Source of the DNA: Cryobacterium sp. Y57
Lineage (GTDB): Bacteria > Actinomycetota > Actinomycetes > Actinomycetales > Microbacteriaceae
DNA: 32,808 nt
Direction of reading: 5' to 3'
Assembly (NCBI RefSeq): GCF_002929505.1
Contig: NZ_PJJL01000066.1
Location: forward strand, 1-32,808
In this document: in pieces, positions 7,895 to 14,625 of the stretch
Layout of the letters: each line of letters begins with the position of its first letter
How positions within the stretch are numbered: the first letter of the stretch is position 1
The notes under the pieces: generated by a model
The model's database searches: none
What the model saw: only the letters and a program-made list of their open reading frames with translations
Told to the model about the DNA's origin: nothing
Made by a program: the position numbers and the translations under genes

Positions 7895-8488
7895 CTAGAG
7901 CGCGGCGAGAAGCTCGGCCATGACGGCGATTTCAGCCGACTGCGTCTTGACGATGTTGGCGGCCATCGCCCGGGCATCCGCATTCTCACCGTTATCAATT
8001 TCGAGCTGCGCCATCGCGACGGCCCCCTCATGGTGCGCAGTCATCTGCTTTAGGAACAAGGAACTGGCGTCTGCTCCCGAGGCGTGCTGCAACGCCATCA
8101 TGTCGTCGTCGGACATCATCCCGGCAGAGCTGCCGTCCATGCCGGACATGTCCGACATGCTGTTCTCGTCTTCGCCCCACGCCGTCAACCAGTCTTTCAA
8201 CTGGGTGATCTCCGGTTTCTGCGCAGCCTTGATCTCGGTCGCGAGGTCGACCACGCTGTGATCGAGGCCGTCTTTGGCGAGTAGGTCGTCGCTCATTTGA
8301 ACGGCCTGTTCATGATGGGGGATCATCATCTGGGCAAAGGTCACGTCGGCGGAGTCAAAAGCTGCTGTGCTGTGGCTGGCAGAAGAGCCCGCTGGTTCGG
8401 CGGCGGGGCTGCCGCCAGAGCATGAGCTGAGAGTGAGAGCTGCTGCCAAGGTCACGGCAGCAAATAAGAAAGTTCGTGGGTTGAGCAT
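7895..8488 (-). CDS. DUF305 lipoprotein with Met-rich insert
   Basis: A 197-residue exported lipoprotein (lipobox LTLSSC, Cys23) of the DUF305 family, a ferritin-like helical fold common in copper-resistance clusters. Both family signatures are present: FAQMMIPHHEQAVQMSD (51-67, His58/His59) and KQMTAHHEGAVAMAQ (147-161, His152/His153). Between them is a flexible Met/Asp-rich loop (111-131) with seven Met residues, of the kind that binds Cu(I) outside the cytoplasm. Copper binding or buffering is inferred from this and from the neighbours. It is separated from the DUF6153 gene upstream by a strong hairpin. Confidence 0.9.
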   Translation of the reverse strand: MLNPRTFLFAAVTLAAALTLSSCSGGSPAAEPAGSSASHSTAAFDSADVTFAQMMIPHHEQAVQMSDDLLAKDGLDHSVVDLATEIKAAQKPEITQLKDWLTAWGEDENSMSDMSGMDGSSAGMMSDDDMMALQHASGADASSLFLKQMTAHHEGAVAMAQLEIDNGENADARAMAANIVKTQSAEIAVMAELLAAL

Positions 8489-8539
8489 CGTTCATCCATT
8501 CGTCTGTTAGCGGTAGAAACCGGCGGCCGCGGGCACGGC

Positions 8540-8573
8540 GCAGTTCCGACGCCACGTGCTGGCGCGGAACTGC
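8540..8573. terminator. Strong hairpin between the DUF6153 and DUF305 genes
   Basis: GCAGTTCCG and CGGAACTGC pair perfectly, and the inner CGCCA/TGGCG extends the stem to 14 bp with one bulged base and a 5-nt loop. It starts about 9 bp after the DUF6153 stop. No T tract follows on the minus strand, so it could be a terminator, an attenuator or an mRNA-stabilising structure. Confidence 0.5.
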
Positions 8574-8581
8574 ATCTCGGT

Positions 8582-9040
8582 CTAAACGCGACAGATGGAC
8601 AGAAGGGTGAGACTGGGACGCTGACGCGGTTGAGCGCTGATGCGGCAGGAGATCGACGTCACGCAGGTATCGAGCGGGCGTCGATACCTGGCCGGGAGCC
8701 GAGTCAGAAAGACCATGACGACGAGAGTCAGCAGCAGGACGCACGTCATCGCCAGCAGAGTGCACTCAAGCATCCCGCCGCGGCTTCCGGACGACATCAT
8801 CGCGACGACGGGAGCAGCCATGACTGCAGCCATACCCGTCACCGACGTCTGGTGCTCGGCAACAGCCGATGATGCAGCACCAGCCGATGATGCAGGGACC
8901 AGCGTGTGCATGGCATGCCCGGTGGTCTCGGAATGAATGGCAAGAATTGCGAACAATAGGGCGGCCAGAGCGAGCAAGGAGATGAGAGGAGGCACAGATA
9001 CGGGTGCACCCGACCGCCGCACCGCACGATCCAGCGTCAT
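8582..9040 (-). CDS. DUF6153-like small membrane protein
   Basis: A 152-residue protein with two membrane helices (about 19-36 and 90-112) and a His/Met-bearing outer segment between them (HSETTGHAMHTL, then MAAVMAAPVVAMM). It contains the MLECTLLAMTC stretch before the second helix. The pattern of helix, His-containing loop and Cys-containing helix matches actinobacterial DUF6153 proteins, which travel with DUF305 and copper genes; function unknown. AGGTGA just before ATG 9040 serves as ribosome site. The assignment rests on pattern and context. Confidence 0.65.
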   Translation of the reverse strand: MTLDRAVRRSGAPVSVPPLISLLALAALLFAILAIHSETTGHAMHTLVPASSAGAASSAVAEHQTSVTGMAAVMAAPVVAMMSSGSRGGMLECTLLAMTCVLLLTLVVMVFLTRLPARYRRPLDTCVTSISCRISAQPRQRPSLTLLSICRV

Positions 9041-9197
9041 TTCACCTACTTCTTTGCCCGCAGCCCACGACCGAACTGCCCAATGTCTTCTCTTGCAGAA
9101 TACCGCACGGCCAGCGGCGAAACCTGAGTGCCGGTTTTACCCGAGCAAGAACTGAGATCGCGGCAACGCCTGTTGCTGCTATCACGTCCATCATCTC

Positions 9198-10436
9198 TCA
9201 GGTGGCGATCGTTGATTCGACCTGTGCCAGAGGTGTCGTCCGAGTCGTCCAGGCCCGTAACGCAACGATCCCAGAGAGTATCCCGATACCGGCCAGTATG
9301 GTCGCAGCTGGCGCCAATCCCAACAGGGCGCCGAGTATCCCGGCCAGTGGGTAGGTGACGATGAAACAGGCATGGGACAGGGAAAACTGGGCGGCGAAAA
9401 CGGCTGGTCGGCTGGTCTCGTCGGAACAGCGGCGCAACAGCCGCGCCGACGGCGTCAGGATGAGTGCGGTCGCGGCGCCGAGCACGAACCAGATCACGAG
9501 GAGACCAGACCAGGTCAGGGGTATCGCCGGTGCGAGAACAAGACCGGCGAGGGCCAAAAGCCCGGCGGGCAACAGCGCGCAGCCGAGCAGCATGACGTTT
9601 CGGTCGTCAAAACGCTCGAGTACCCGGGGCAGCGCAAGTGCGACGAGCATGGACCCGAATCCGTAGCAGGCGAGGGCGAGAGCAAAGTCGGACTGAGGGC
9701 GGCCAAAGTGGCTTTGCACAAGCACGACGGTGTTGACGATGACCATGCCGGTCGACGTTGCGACGACCATGTTCATAGCCAGCAGGGCGCGCAATTGCGG
9801 GGTGCGTGCGAAGACGCGAACGCCGCGGGTGAGGCGCTCCACGAATGGTGTTGTCACGGCCACCTGATGAGCCGGCAGAGTGGTGGTGAACACGAGCAGG
9901 GCGGAGCCAGCGAACCCGACGATCGTTCCCACAAAAAGGGAGTGGTAGCTGATAACGGTCAAGAGTGCGGCGGCGAGAATCGGGCTGAGGAGCGATTCAA
10001 GGTCGTAGGCCAGTCGCGACAGCGACAGCGCCCGGGTGTACTCGCTCTCCCTCGGCAAGACCTCCGGGATGAGGGCTTGAAAGGCGGGGGTGAAGGTAGC
10101 TGAAGCGGCTTGCAGCACGAAGATGAGGACGTAGATCTGCCAGGCATCGGTGACGAACGGCAGGGCGAGCGCGACGATCGCGCGGAGTGCATCCGCTGAT
10201 ACCAACAGGGTTTTGCGTGGCACATGCGTAGTCAGCGCGGAAATGACCGGGGCGACGCCGACGTAAGCGAGCATCTTGATGGTCAGTGCGATGCCGAGCA
10301 CTATCCCGGCATCACCACCGGCGAGGTCGAACGCGAGGAGGCCGAGAGCTACCGTGAGCATTCCGGTGCCGATCAGCGCGACGACTTGCGCGCTGAACAG
10401 TCGGCGATACGTTCGGTTACGCAGGACCTCAAACAT
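9198..10436 (-). CDS. MFS exporter of the metal-resistance operon
   Basis: A 412-residue, 12-helix major facilitator with the family start MFEVLRNRTYRRLFSAQVVALIG. It is the last gene of a chain with metal sensors, so it probably exports a divalent metal or chelate; the substrate is not visible. The start is debatable. The frame is open to ATG 10511 (25 more residues), but ATG 10436 gives the expected N-terminus and overlaps the stop of the 46-codon kmtR relic (ATGTTTGA). The extra 25 codons only read the relic in another frame. This indicates translational coupling, with transcription from the operator at 10557 or from further upstream. 9041-9197 after the stop holds no gene. Confidence 0.85.
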   Translation of the reverse strand: MFEVLRNRTYRRLFSAQVVALIGTGMLTVALGLLAFDLAGGDAGIVLGIALTIKMLAYVGVAPVISALTTHVPRKTLLVSADALRAIVALALPFVTDAWQIYVLIFVLQAASATFTPAFQALIPEVLPRESEYTRALSLSRLAYDLESLLSPILAAALLTVISYHSLFVGTIVGFAGSALLVFTTTLPAHQVAVTTPFVERLTRGVRVFARTPQLRALLAMNMVVATSTGMVIVNTVVLVQSHFGRPQSDFALALACYGFGSMLVALALPRVLERFDDRNVMLLGCALLPAGLLALAGLVLAPAIPLTWSGLLVIWFVLGAATALILTPSARLLRRCSDETSRPAVFAAQFSLSHACFIVTYPLAGILGALLGLAPAATILAGIGILSGIVALRAWTTRTTPLAQVESTIAT

Positions 10437-10569
10437 GAGCGACGGCACGGTGGGGGTCACTGGCTCGTTCGAGCGGATGCCGATGGTGCGCCGGTGGGCC
10501 CTCGAGGGCATGCCCCGCCTGAAAGATCACATCTCCCTCAAGCATGCACCTGTCCGTATCTGCATTCAT
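10429..10569 (-). pseudogene. Collapsed kmtR-like sensor gene (46-codon N-C fusion relic)
   Basis: An open frame of 46 residues that is both ends of a KmtR-like repressor joined without the middle. Its start (MNADTDRCMLEGD) aligns with MDADKRICGRLPEGD of the intact sensor at 3682-4068. Directly after comes IFQAGHALEGPPAHH, aligning with IFQAEHSLGGTPRHH near that protein's C-terminus. Residues equivalent to about 16-98, including the whole HTH and His91, are gone, so it cannot bind DNA as a repressor; the C-terminal His pair remains. The deletion is in frame. The ATG sits inside operator copy B, exactly as in the intact gene, and the stop overlaps the MFS start. It may now act as a leader keeping the MFS translationally coupled; that is inference. 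Confidence 0.8.
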
Positions 10570-10584
10570 ACGCAGATTATTGCA
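10557..10584 (-). promoter_or_regulatory. Operator/promoter copy B before the MFS gene
   Basis: A 28-bp block, 24/28 identical to 4056-4083, with a perfect 6-bp inverted repeat (ATCTGC, 8 bp, GCAGAT). On the minus strand an AATAAT element lies 7 nt before the relic's ATG, matching the leaderless layout of copy A. The likely ligand is the intact KmtR-like protein acting in trans. Confidence 0.65.
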
Positions 10585-10859
10585 CAATGACCCGCCGGTT
10601 GGTCGTAAGCCATTGCCTGGAAGGGATCGCAGGAGCCGGCCTCATGCTCGAGGGTGCGTTCACCGGTCAGCGCGGATACCGGCGTGGCGCACGTGTCGCC
10701 TGTCCATGCTTCTCTGCCTTCTCGGATCGCGAAACCCGCGATAACCAGCGCGGCGACCGCATCAGCCCAAGCCCAGCCGAGCCAGCGGATTCGGCGCTGG
10801 AGGAGGCGTTTGCGAATCGGGCCCAGTGCCGGAAGGTGAAGGGGTGAGGGCGCGCTCAT
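10566..10859 (-). pseudogene. Collapsed CDF-like cation transporter (central membrane part deleted)
   Basis: A 97-residue frame coupled to cmtR by an ATGA overlap. It starts like the short actinobacterial CDF-type cation transporters (MSAPSPLHLPALGPIRKRLLQ, then RRIRWL) and jumps straight to their last helix (LGWAWADAVAALVIAGFAIREGREAW, then TGDTC). About 150 residues that should lie between, holding most membrane helices and the metal site, are missing, with the frame kept. CTCG/GCTGG microhomology at the joint suggests slippage or recombination between short repeats. The tail after TGDTC is unusually long (about 40 residues), and its TGA overlaps the next relic's ATG. It cannot form a transporter. 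The family layout is from memory, so the deletion size is approximate. Confidence 0.75.
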
Positions 10860-11209
10860 GTTTCGGCTCCGCAACACGGGGGCACGTCACAGGTGTCATC
10901 TGCGCAGGCGTCACCGTCCTCGACGGCGAGGACCACGTCGACCAGCGCGACCAGCGCACGCGTCAGATGCGGGTCGGCAATCTCGTATCGCGTCGACCGA
11001 CCCTCCAGCGTGGCCACCACGATGCCGCAACCCCGCAGGCAACTCAGGTGGTTCGATACATTCGAGCGCGTCAGCCGCAGTCCCTCCGTAAGCTGGCCGG
11101 GATACCCCGGGGCATCCAGCAGGCTCAGTAGAATCCGGGATCGGGTCGGATCCGCCAAGGCCCGCCCCAGCCGATTCAGTACATCCAGACGAGAGGCACT
11201 AGTCAGCAT
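10856..11209 (-). CDS. cmtR: CmtR-type Cd/Pb-sensing repressor
   Basis: A 117-residue ArsR/SmtB-family repressor closely resembling M. tuberculosis CmtR along its whole length: LGRALADPTRSRIL, YPGQLTEGLRLTRSNVSNHL and SCLRGCGIVVATLEGRSTRY. The Cd(II)/Pb(II) ligands of CmtR, Cys57, Cys61 and Cys102, fall at exactly the same positions here; extra cysteines follow at 107, 112 and 113. It would release its operator when Cd or Pb is present. It heads a chain of overlapping frames (collapsed CDF transporter, collapsed kmtR, MFS). With the transporter destroyed, the MFS is the only intact downstream target. No clear operator was recognised upstream of ATG 11209. Confidence 0.93.
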   Translation of the reverse strand: MLTSASRLDVLNRLGRALADPTRSRILLSLLDAPGYPGQLTEGLRLTRSNVSNHLSCLRGCGIVVATLEGRSTRYEIADPHLTRALVALVDVVLAVEDGDACADDTCDVPPCCGAET

Positions 11210-11286
11210 GCACTGTCATCTCTGGCTGTGGCGATCCTGCTTTCTGAGTTCAGGATTGCTGCTCGTAGGGGCCGGCCGTTCCAGGG

Positions 11287-11310
11287 AAAAAAGCGCCCGA
11301 GACTAGGCGC
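11287..11310 (-). terminator. Rho-independent terminator of arsM
   Basis: On the minus strand GCGCC, an 8-nt loop and GGCGC are followed by TTTTTT, overlapping the arsM stop codon. This is a textbook short intrinsic terminator. It separates arsM from the cmtR chain that follows on the same strand. Confidence 0.8.
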
Positions 11311-12055
11311 GGGGTTTGACCGCCTTCACGATGCTCCCGTGCATTTCGGGGGCGACTTCGTGGGTGTACTCCACAGTCGCGTCGAGAAATCCTGCTGCGG
11401 CGAGCGCGTCCAGGTATTCCTGATTCGAGAGTGCCCCGGCGATGCAACCGGTGTAACTGCCGCGCTCGATGCGGTCCTCTGCGCTCAGATGGTTTTCGGC
11501 CACCACGTCGGAGATTCCGAGACGCCCGCCGGGCTTCAAAACCCGGAACATCTCGCTGATCACCGCATTCTTGTCGGTGGACAGGTTGATGACGCAGTTG
11601 GAGATGATCACGTCGACGGTTGCACCGGGCAGGGGGATGGCTTCCATCTGACCCTTAATGAACTCCACGTTGGTGGCTTGGGCCTTCGCCGCATTAGCTC
11701 GGGCGAGCCTGAGCATCTCATCGGTCATATCGAGCCCGTAGGCGAAGCCCGTTGGGCCCACCCGACGAGCGGAGAGCAGCACGTCGATGCCGCCGCCGGA
11801 GCCGAGGTCGAGCACCGTTTCTCCCGGGTGCAGGTCGGCGACCGCTGTTGGATTGCCGCAGCCCAGACTGGCCAGAAACGCCTCTTCGGGGATCTCCAAC
11901 TTTTCGTTGCCGGTGTAGAGCGCGGAGCCGAACACGTCGCCGTCGCCCAAATCGGTCGGCACGCAGCACGACGTGCTCGAGACGTCGTTCAACTGCACTG
12001 CGGCCATCGCGTAACGCGCACGAACACGCTCCGTGATCTCAGATTTCTCGGTCAT
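11303..12055 (-). CDS. arsM: Arsenite S-adenosylmethionine methyltransferase ArsM
   Basis: A 250-residue class I methyltransferase that methylates As(III) using SAM, giving methylated, partly volatile arsenicals. The SAM-binding motif is [11 protein letters not shown] (82-91). Arsenite-binding cysteines are in place: Cys30/Cys31, Cys66 in ASLGCGNP, Cys154 in SNCVINL and Cys204 in [15 protein letters not shown] and the C-terminal IVKAVKP are also typical. It is transcribed divergently from arsD-arsA across a shared ArsR-type operator and ends in an intrinsic terminator. As no arsenite pump is present, this enzyme may be the main local detoxifier. Confidence 0.95.
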   Translation of the reverse strand: MTEKSEITERVRARYAMAAVQLNDVSSTSCCVPTDLGDGDVFGSALYTGNEKLEIPEEAFLASLGCGNPTAVADLHPGETVLDLGSGGGIDVLLSARRVGPTGFAYGLDMTDEMLRLARANAAKAQATNVEFIKGQMEAIPLPGATVDVIISNCVINLSTDKNAVISEMFRVLKPGGRLGISDVVAENHLSAEDRIERGSYTGCIAGALSNQEYLDALAAAGFLDATVEYTHEVAPEMHGSIVKAVKPRA

Positions 12056-12098
12056 GAAATGATCCCTTCCGGTAGGTGCGGCACCAGCCTACTGCTAC

Positions 12099-12117
12099 AT
12101 TGATTCTTATCGATATA
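12099..12117. promoter_or_regulatory. ArsR-type operator between arsM and arsDA
   Basis: ATTGATTCTTATCGAT with the flanking ATA is an inverted repeat of the kind bound by arsenite-responsive ArsR (ATTGAT, 4 bp, ATCGAT; 5 of 6 pairs). It lies 44 bp from the arsM start and 35 bp from the arsD start and could control both. The cognate arsR is not in the window. Confidence 0.65.
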
Positions 12118-12151
12118 GCGAGTGAAGGCTCAACTTATGAGGGAGATCCAC

Positions 12152-12547
12152 ATGGCTGCCATCCGAATCTACGAACCGGCACTGTGCTGCGACACCGGAG
12201 TCTGCGGCGTCGATGTCGACCAGTCCCTGGTCGAAGTGACCGCGACCGTGCGCAGTCTGCAGGACCTGGGCGCTGACATCCAGCGCCATAACCTGGCCAC
12301 CGACCCGCTCGCTTTCACCACGGAGGAGACCGTGCGCGCCTTCATGCACGTCGTCGGTTCGACCGGGCTGCCGCTCACCGTCGTCGACGGTGTCACCGTC
12401 GCGACCGGCACCTATCCCTCGAAAACCCAACTGTCCGCCTTCGCCGGCCTCGCTCCCATCACGAGTGAGCCAGCCGAGCGACCCCAGCTCGGCCTGAGTG
12501 AGAAATCTGAAAGCGGATGCTGCGGCGGCGCCACCGGCTGCTGCTAG
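12152..12547 (+). CDS. arsD: ArsD arsenic metallochaperone / weak repressor
   Basis: A 131-residue ArsD. It hands As(III)/Sb(III) to ArsA and can act as a secondary repressor of ars operons. The three essential cysteines Cys12, Cys13 and Cys18 are present (ALCCDTGVCGVDVDQ), followed by VRSLQDLGADIQRHNL and LPLTVVDG. Two vicinal Cys pairs close the protein (123/124, 130/131). ATG 12152 was chosen because GAGGGAG stands 6 nt upstream and the family N-terminus (IRIYEPALCC) follows. It is the first gene of an arsD-arsA operon. Confidence 0.95.
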   Translation: MAAIRIYEPALCCDTGVCGVDVDQSLVEVTATVRSLQDLGADIQRHNLATDPLAFTTEETVRAFMHVVGSTGLPLTVVDGVTVATGTYPSKTQLSAFAGLAPITSEPAERPQLGLSEKSESGCCGGATGCC

Positions 12548-12551
12548 CACC

Positions 12552-14303
12552 GTGAAGTTTCTGAAAGACCCGCCCCACTTTCTGTTTTTCACCGGAAAGG
12601 GTGGCGTCGGCAAGACATCCGTTGCCTGCGCTTCGGCCATCGAGCTGGCCACCCGGGGCCGCCGAGTGTTGCTGGTGAGCACCGACCCGGCGTCCAACAT
12701 CGGGCAGGTATTCGGTGTCACGATCGGCAACACGGTCACTCTGATTGAGGCCATTGCCGGTCTCAGCGCCCTCGAAATCGACCCGGAGCAGGCCGCGGAT
12801 GCCTATCGCGAACGCATTATCGCGCCGGTTCGGGGGCTTTTGCCGGAGCGCGAGCTGGCCAGCATTGCTGAGGGCCTGTCCGGTTCGTGTACTACCGAGG
12901 TTGCCTCGTTCGACGAGTTCACGAACCTACTGACCGATGACAGCCTGCTCCAGACCTACGACCACATCGTGTTCGACACCGCGCCGACCGGACACACCAT
13001 CCGCCTGCTGCAGTTGCCCGGCTCCTGGACGGAGTTTCTGAATGCGGGTAAGGGTGATCCGTCGTGCCTCGGCCCGCTATCCGGGCTGGAGAAGCACAAG
13101 ACGGTGTATGCGGCTGCGGTCGCTGCCCTGGCCGACCCGCGGCGTACGCGGCTGGTGCTCGTGGCGCGCGCGCAGGCATCCGCTTTGAGCGAGATCGATC
13201 GCACCCACGCTGAGCTGGCGCAGATCGGAATTCTTGGCGGCTATGTCGTTATCAATGGACTGCTGCCAGTTGGCGCGGGAACAGAGCCGATAGCCGCAGC
13301 GGTGCGCACACGCGAGGCGGCCGCTCTGGACGGTATTCCGGCGAACATCGCTATCCTGCCGCGTGACCTGCTCGAGCTCAAGACCGGAAACATGACGGGT
13401 GACAGAGCGCTGCGCGACCTGTTTCAAGCCGGCAACAATGGTGGAGTATCCCCGCAGACCCCGGTCGAAGTGCCGAATGCCCCGCTCGGCCAGTTCGTCG
13501 ACGAATTAGAACAGACCGGTCACGGCCTGATTTTATGCATGGGAAAAGGCGGTGTCGGCAAAACCACGATCGCTGCAGCACTCGCCGTTTCCCTCGCTCG
13601 GCGCGGCCATACTGTGCACCTGACCACGACGGACCCGGCGGCCCACCTTGTGGACACCCTGCACGGAACCCTGCCGGGGCTGCGCGTCTCGCGCATCGAC
13701 CCGGACGAGGCTATTCGAGAGTATCGAAATCACGTCATGGCTACCAAGGGCACGAACCTCGACGACGACGGCCGGGCCGCCCTGGCCGAAGACCTGCTCT
13801 CGCCGTGCACCGATGAGGTCGCCGTGTTTCGGCAATTCTCGAAGGCCGTGCATGAATCGCGGCACGAATTCGTTGTCGTTGATACCGCTCCGACCGGCCA
13901 CACCCTGCTGTTGCTCGATGCCACGGGATCGTACCATCGTGAAATCGCGCGTCAGATGGGGGAGGGCATGGCGTTCGTGACCCCATTGATGCGACTGCAG
14001 GATTCCGCGCTGACCAAGGTGCTGCTCGTCACCCTGGCCGAGACGACGCCGGTGCTCGAGGCAGAGGAGCTCCAGCAGGATCTTCAGCGCGCCGGAATCC
14101 AGCCGTGGGGCTGGGTAGTCAACAATTCCATTGCGGCGGCGCGCCCCGAGTCACCGTTTTTGCTGGCGCGCGCCGCCAACGAGGTCACCCAGATCGACCG
14201 GGTGTTCGACCACGCCGATCGGGTCGCGATCGTGCCGTTACTGGCCGCTGAACCGATCGGCGTGGACAGACTGACTGCGCTGACTGCGCCCGGTCGCAGC
14301 TAG
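12552..14303 (+). CDS. arsA: ArsA arsenite-stimulated ATPase (two-domain)
   Basis: A 583-residue protein with two homologous ATPase halves. Each has a P-loop (GKGGVGKTS near residue 15 and GKGGVGKTT near 330) and the ArsA signature DTAPTGHT that couples metal binding to hydrolysis. ArsA energises an arsenite channel (ArsB or Acr3) and takes metal from ArsD. GTG 12552, 4 nt after the arsD stop, gives the usual MKFL...FFTGKGG start. A GTG at 12498 inside arsD would add 18 alanine-rich residues and is less likely. No arsB or acr3 follows: the next gene is on the opposite strand and overlaps the arsA end by 4 nt. The partner pump must be encoded elsewhere. Confidence 0.95.
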   Translation: MKFLKDPPHFLFFTGKGGVGKTSVACASAIELATRGRRVLLVSTDPASNIGQVFGVTIGNTVTLIEAIAGLSALEIDPEQAADAYRERIIAPVRGLLPERELASIAEGLSGSCTTEVASFDEFTNLLTDDSLLQTYDHIVFDTAPTGHTIRLLQLPGSWTEFLNAGKGDPSCLGPLSGLEKHKTVYAAAVAALADPRRTRLVLVARAQASALSEIDRTHAELAQIGILGGYVVINGLLPVGAGTEPIAAAVRTREAAALDGIPANIAILPRDLLELKTGNMTGDRALRDLFQAGNNGGVSPQTPVEVPNAPLGQFVDELEQTGHGLILCMGKGGVGKTTIAAALAVSLARRGHTVHLTTTDPAAHLVDTLHGTLPGLRVSRIDPDEAIREYRNHVMATKGTNLDDDGRAALAEDLLSPCTDEVAVFRQFSKAVHESRHEFVVVDTAPTGHTLLLLDATGSYHREIARQMGEGMAFVTPLMRLQDSALTKVLLVTLAETTPVLEAEELQQDLQRAGIQPWGWVVNNSIAAARPESPFLLARAANEVTQIDRVFDHADRVAIVPLLAAEPIGVDRLTALTAPGRS

Positions 14304-14569
14304 CGGGCCATTTCGGGGTGCACCTTGATGACGGTGATGTTTTTCGTGGGATGCACGGTTTTCGCCGGCGCCCGGGAAAAACCTTTTGCTCCCTCGAGGC
14401 GGTTCTGCCCGCGAAACTCGGCCAGGGCGTCGTCAAAGACGGCGTTCAGTTGGGCCCCGGTGAATTCTCCCACCGCCCCCTCTGTGAAGCTGATGCTGAT
14501 AAGAGTGGTGTCGGGAAAGTGCCGGTTCATGCGGATGAAGCCATCGGCATCCTGCTGCAGGGTGATCAT
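14300..14569 (-). CDS. Small hypothetical protein
   Basis: An 89-residue protein, not recognised. It has no signal peptide, membrane helix or Cys. It reads as a small alpha/beta domain: ISISFTEGAVGEFTGAQLNAVF in the first half, a basic middle and a beta-like end (ITVIKVHPEMAR). Codon use is like its neighbours. It converges on arsA with a 4-nt overlap. There is no ribosome site before ATG 14569, but a TATAGG sequence about 15 nt upstream would allow a leaderless message. Confidence 0.6.
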   Translation of the reverse strand: MITLQQDADGFIRMNRHFPDTTLISISFTEGAVGEFTGAQLNAVFDDALAEFRGQNRLEGAKGFSRAPAKTVHPTKNITVIKVHPEMAR

Positions 14570-14625
14570 TGGTCTAGTCTGACCTATATGGCACGCCGCG
14601 GCAGCACGTGGGGTTCATTCACGTC

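Noticed and set aside
10437..10511. 25-residue N-terminal extension of the MFS protein from ATG 10511
   Set aside because: These bases are the C-terminal part of the collapsed kmtR gene read in another frame; the family start is MFEVLRNRTY at 10436.
12498..12551. Earlier GTG start for arsA inside arsD
   Set aside because: It would add 18 Ala/Pro-rich residues not typical of ArsA; GTG 12552 gives the usual MKFL start.
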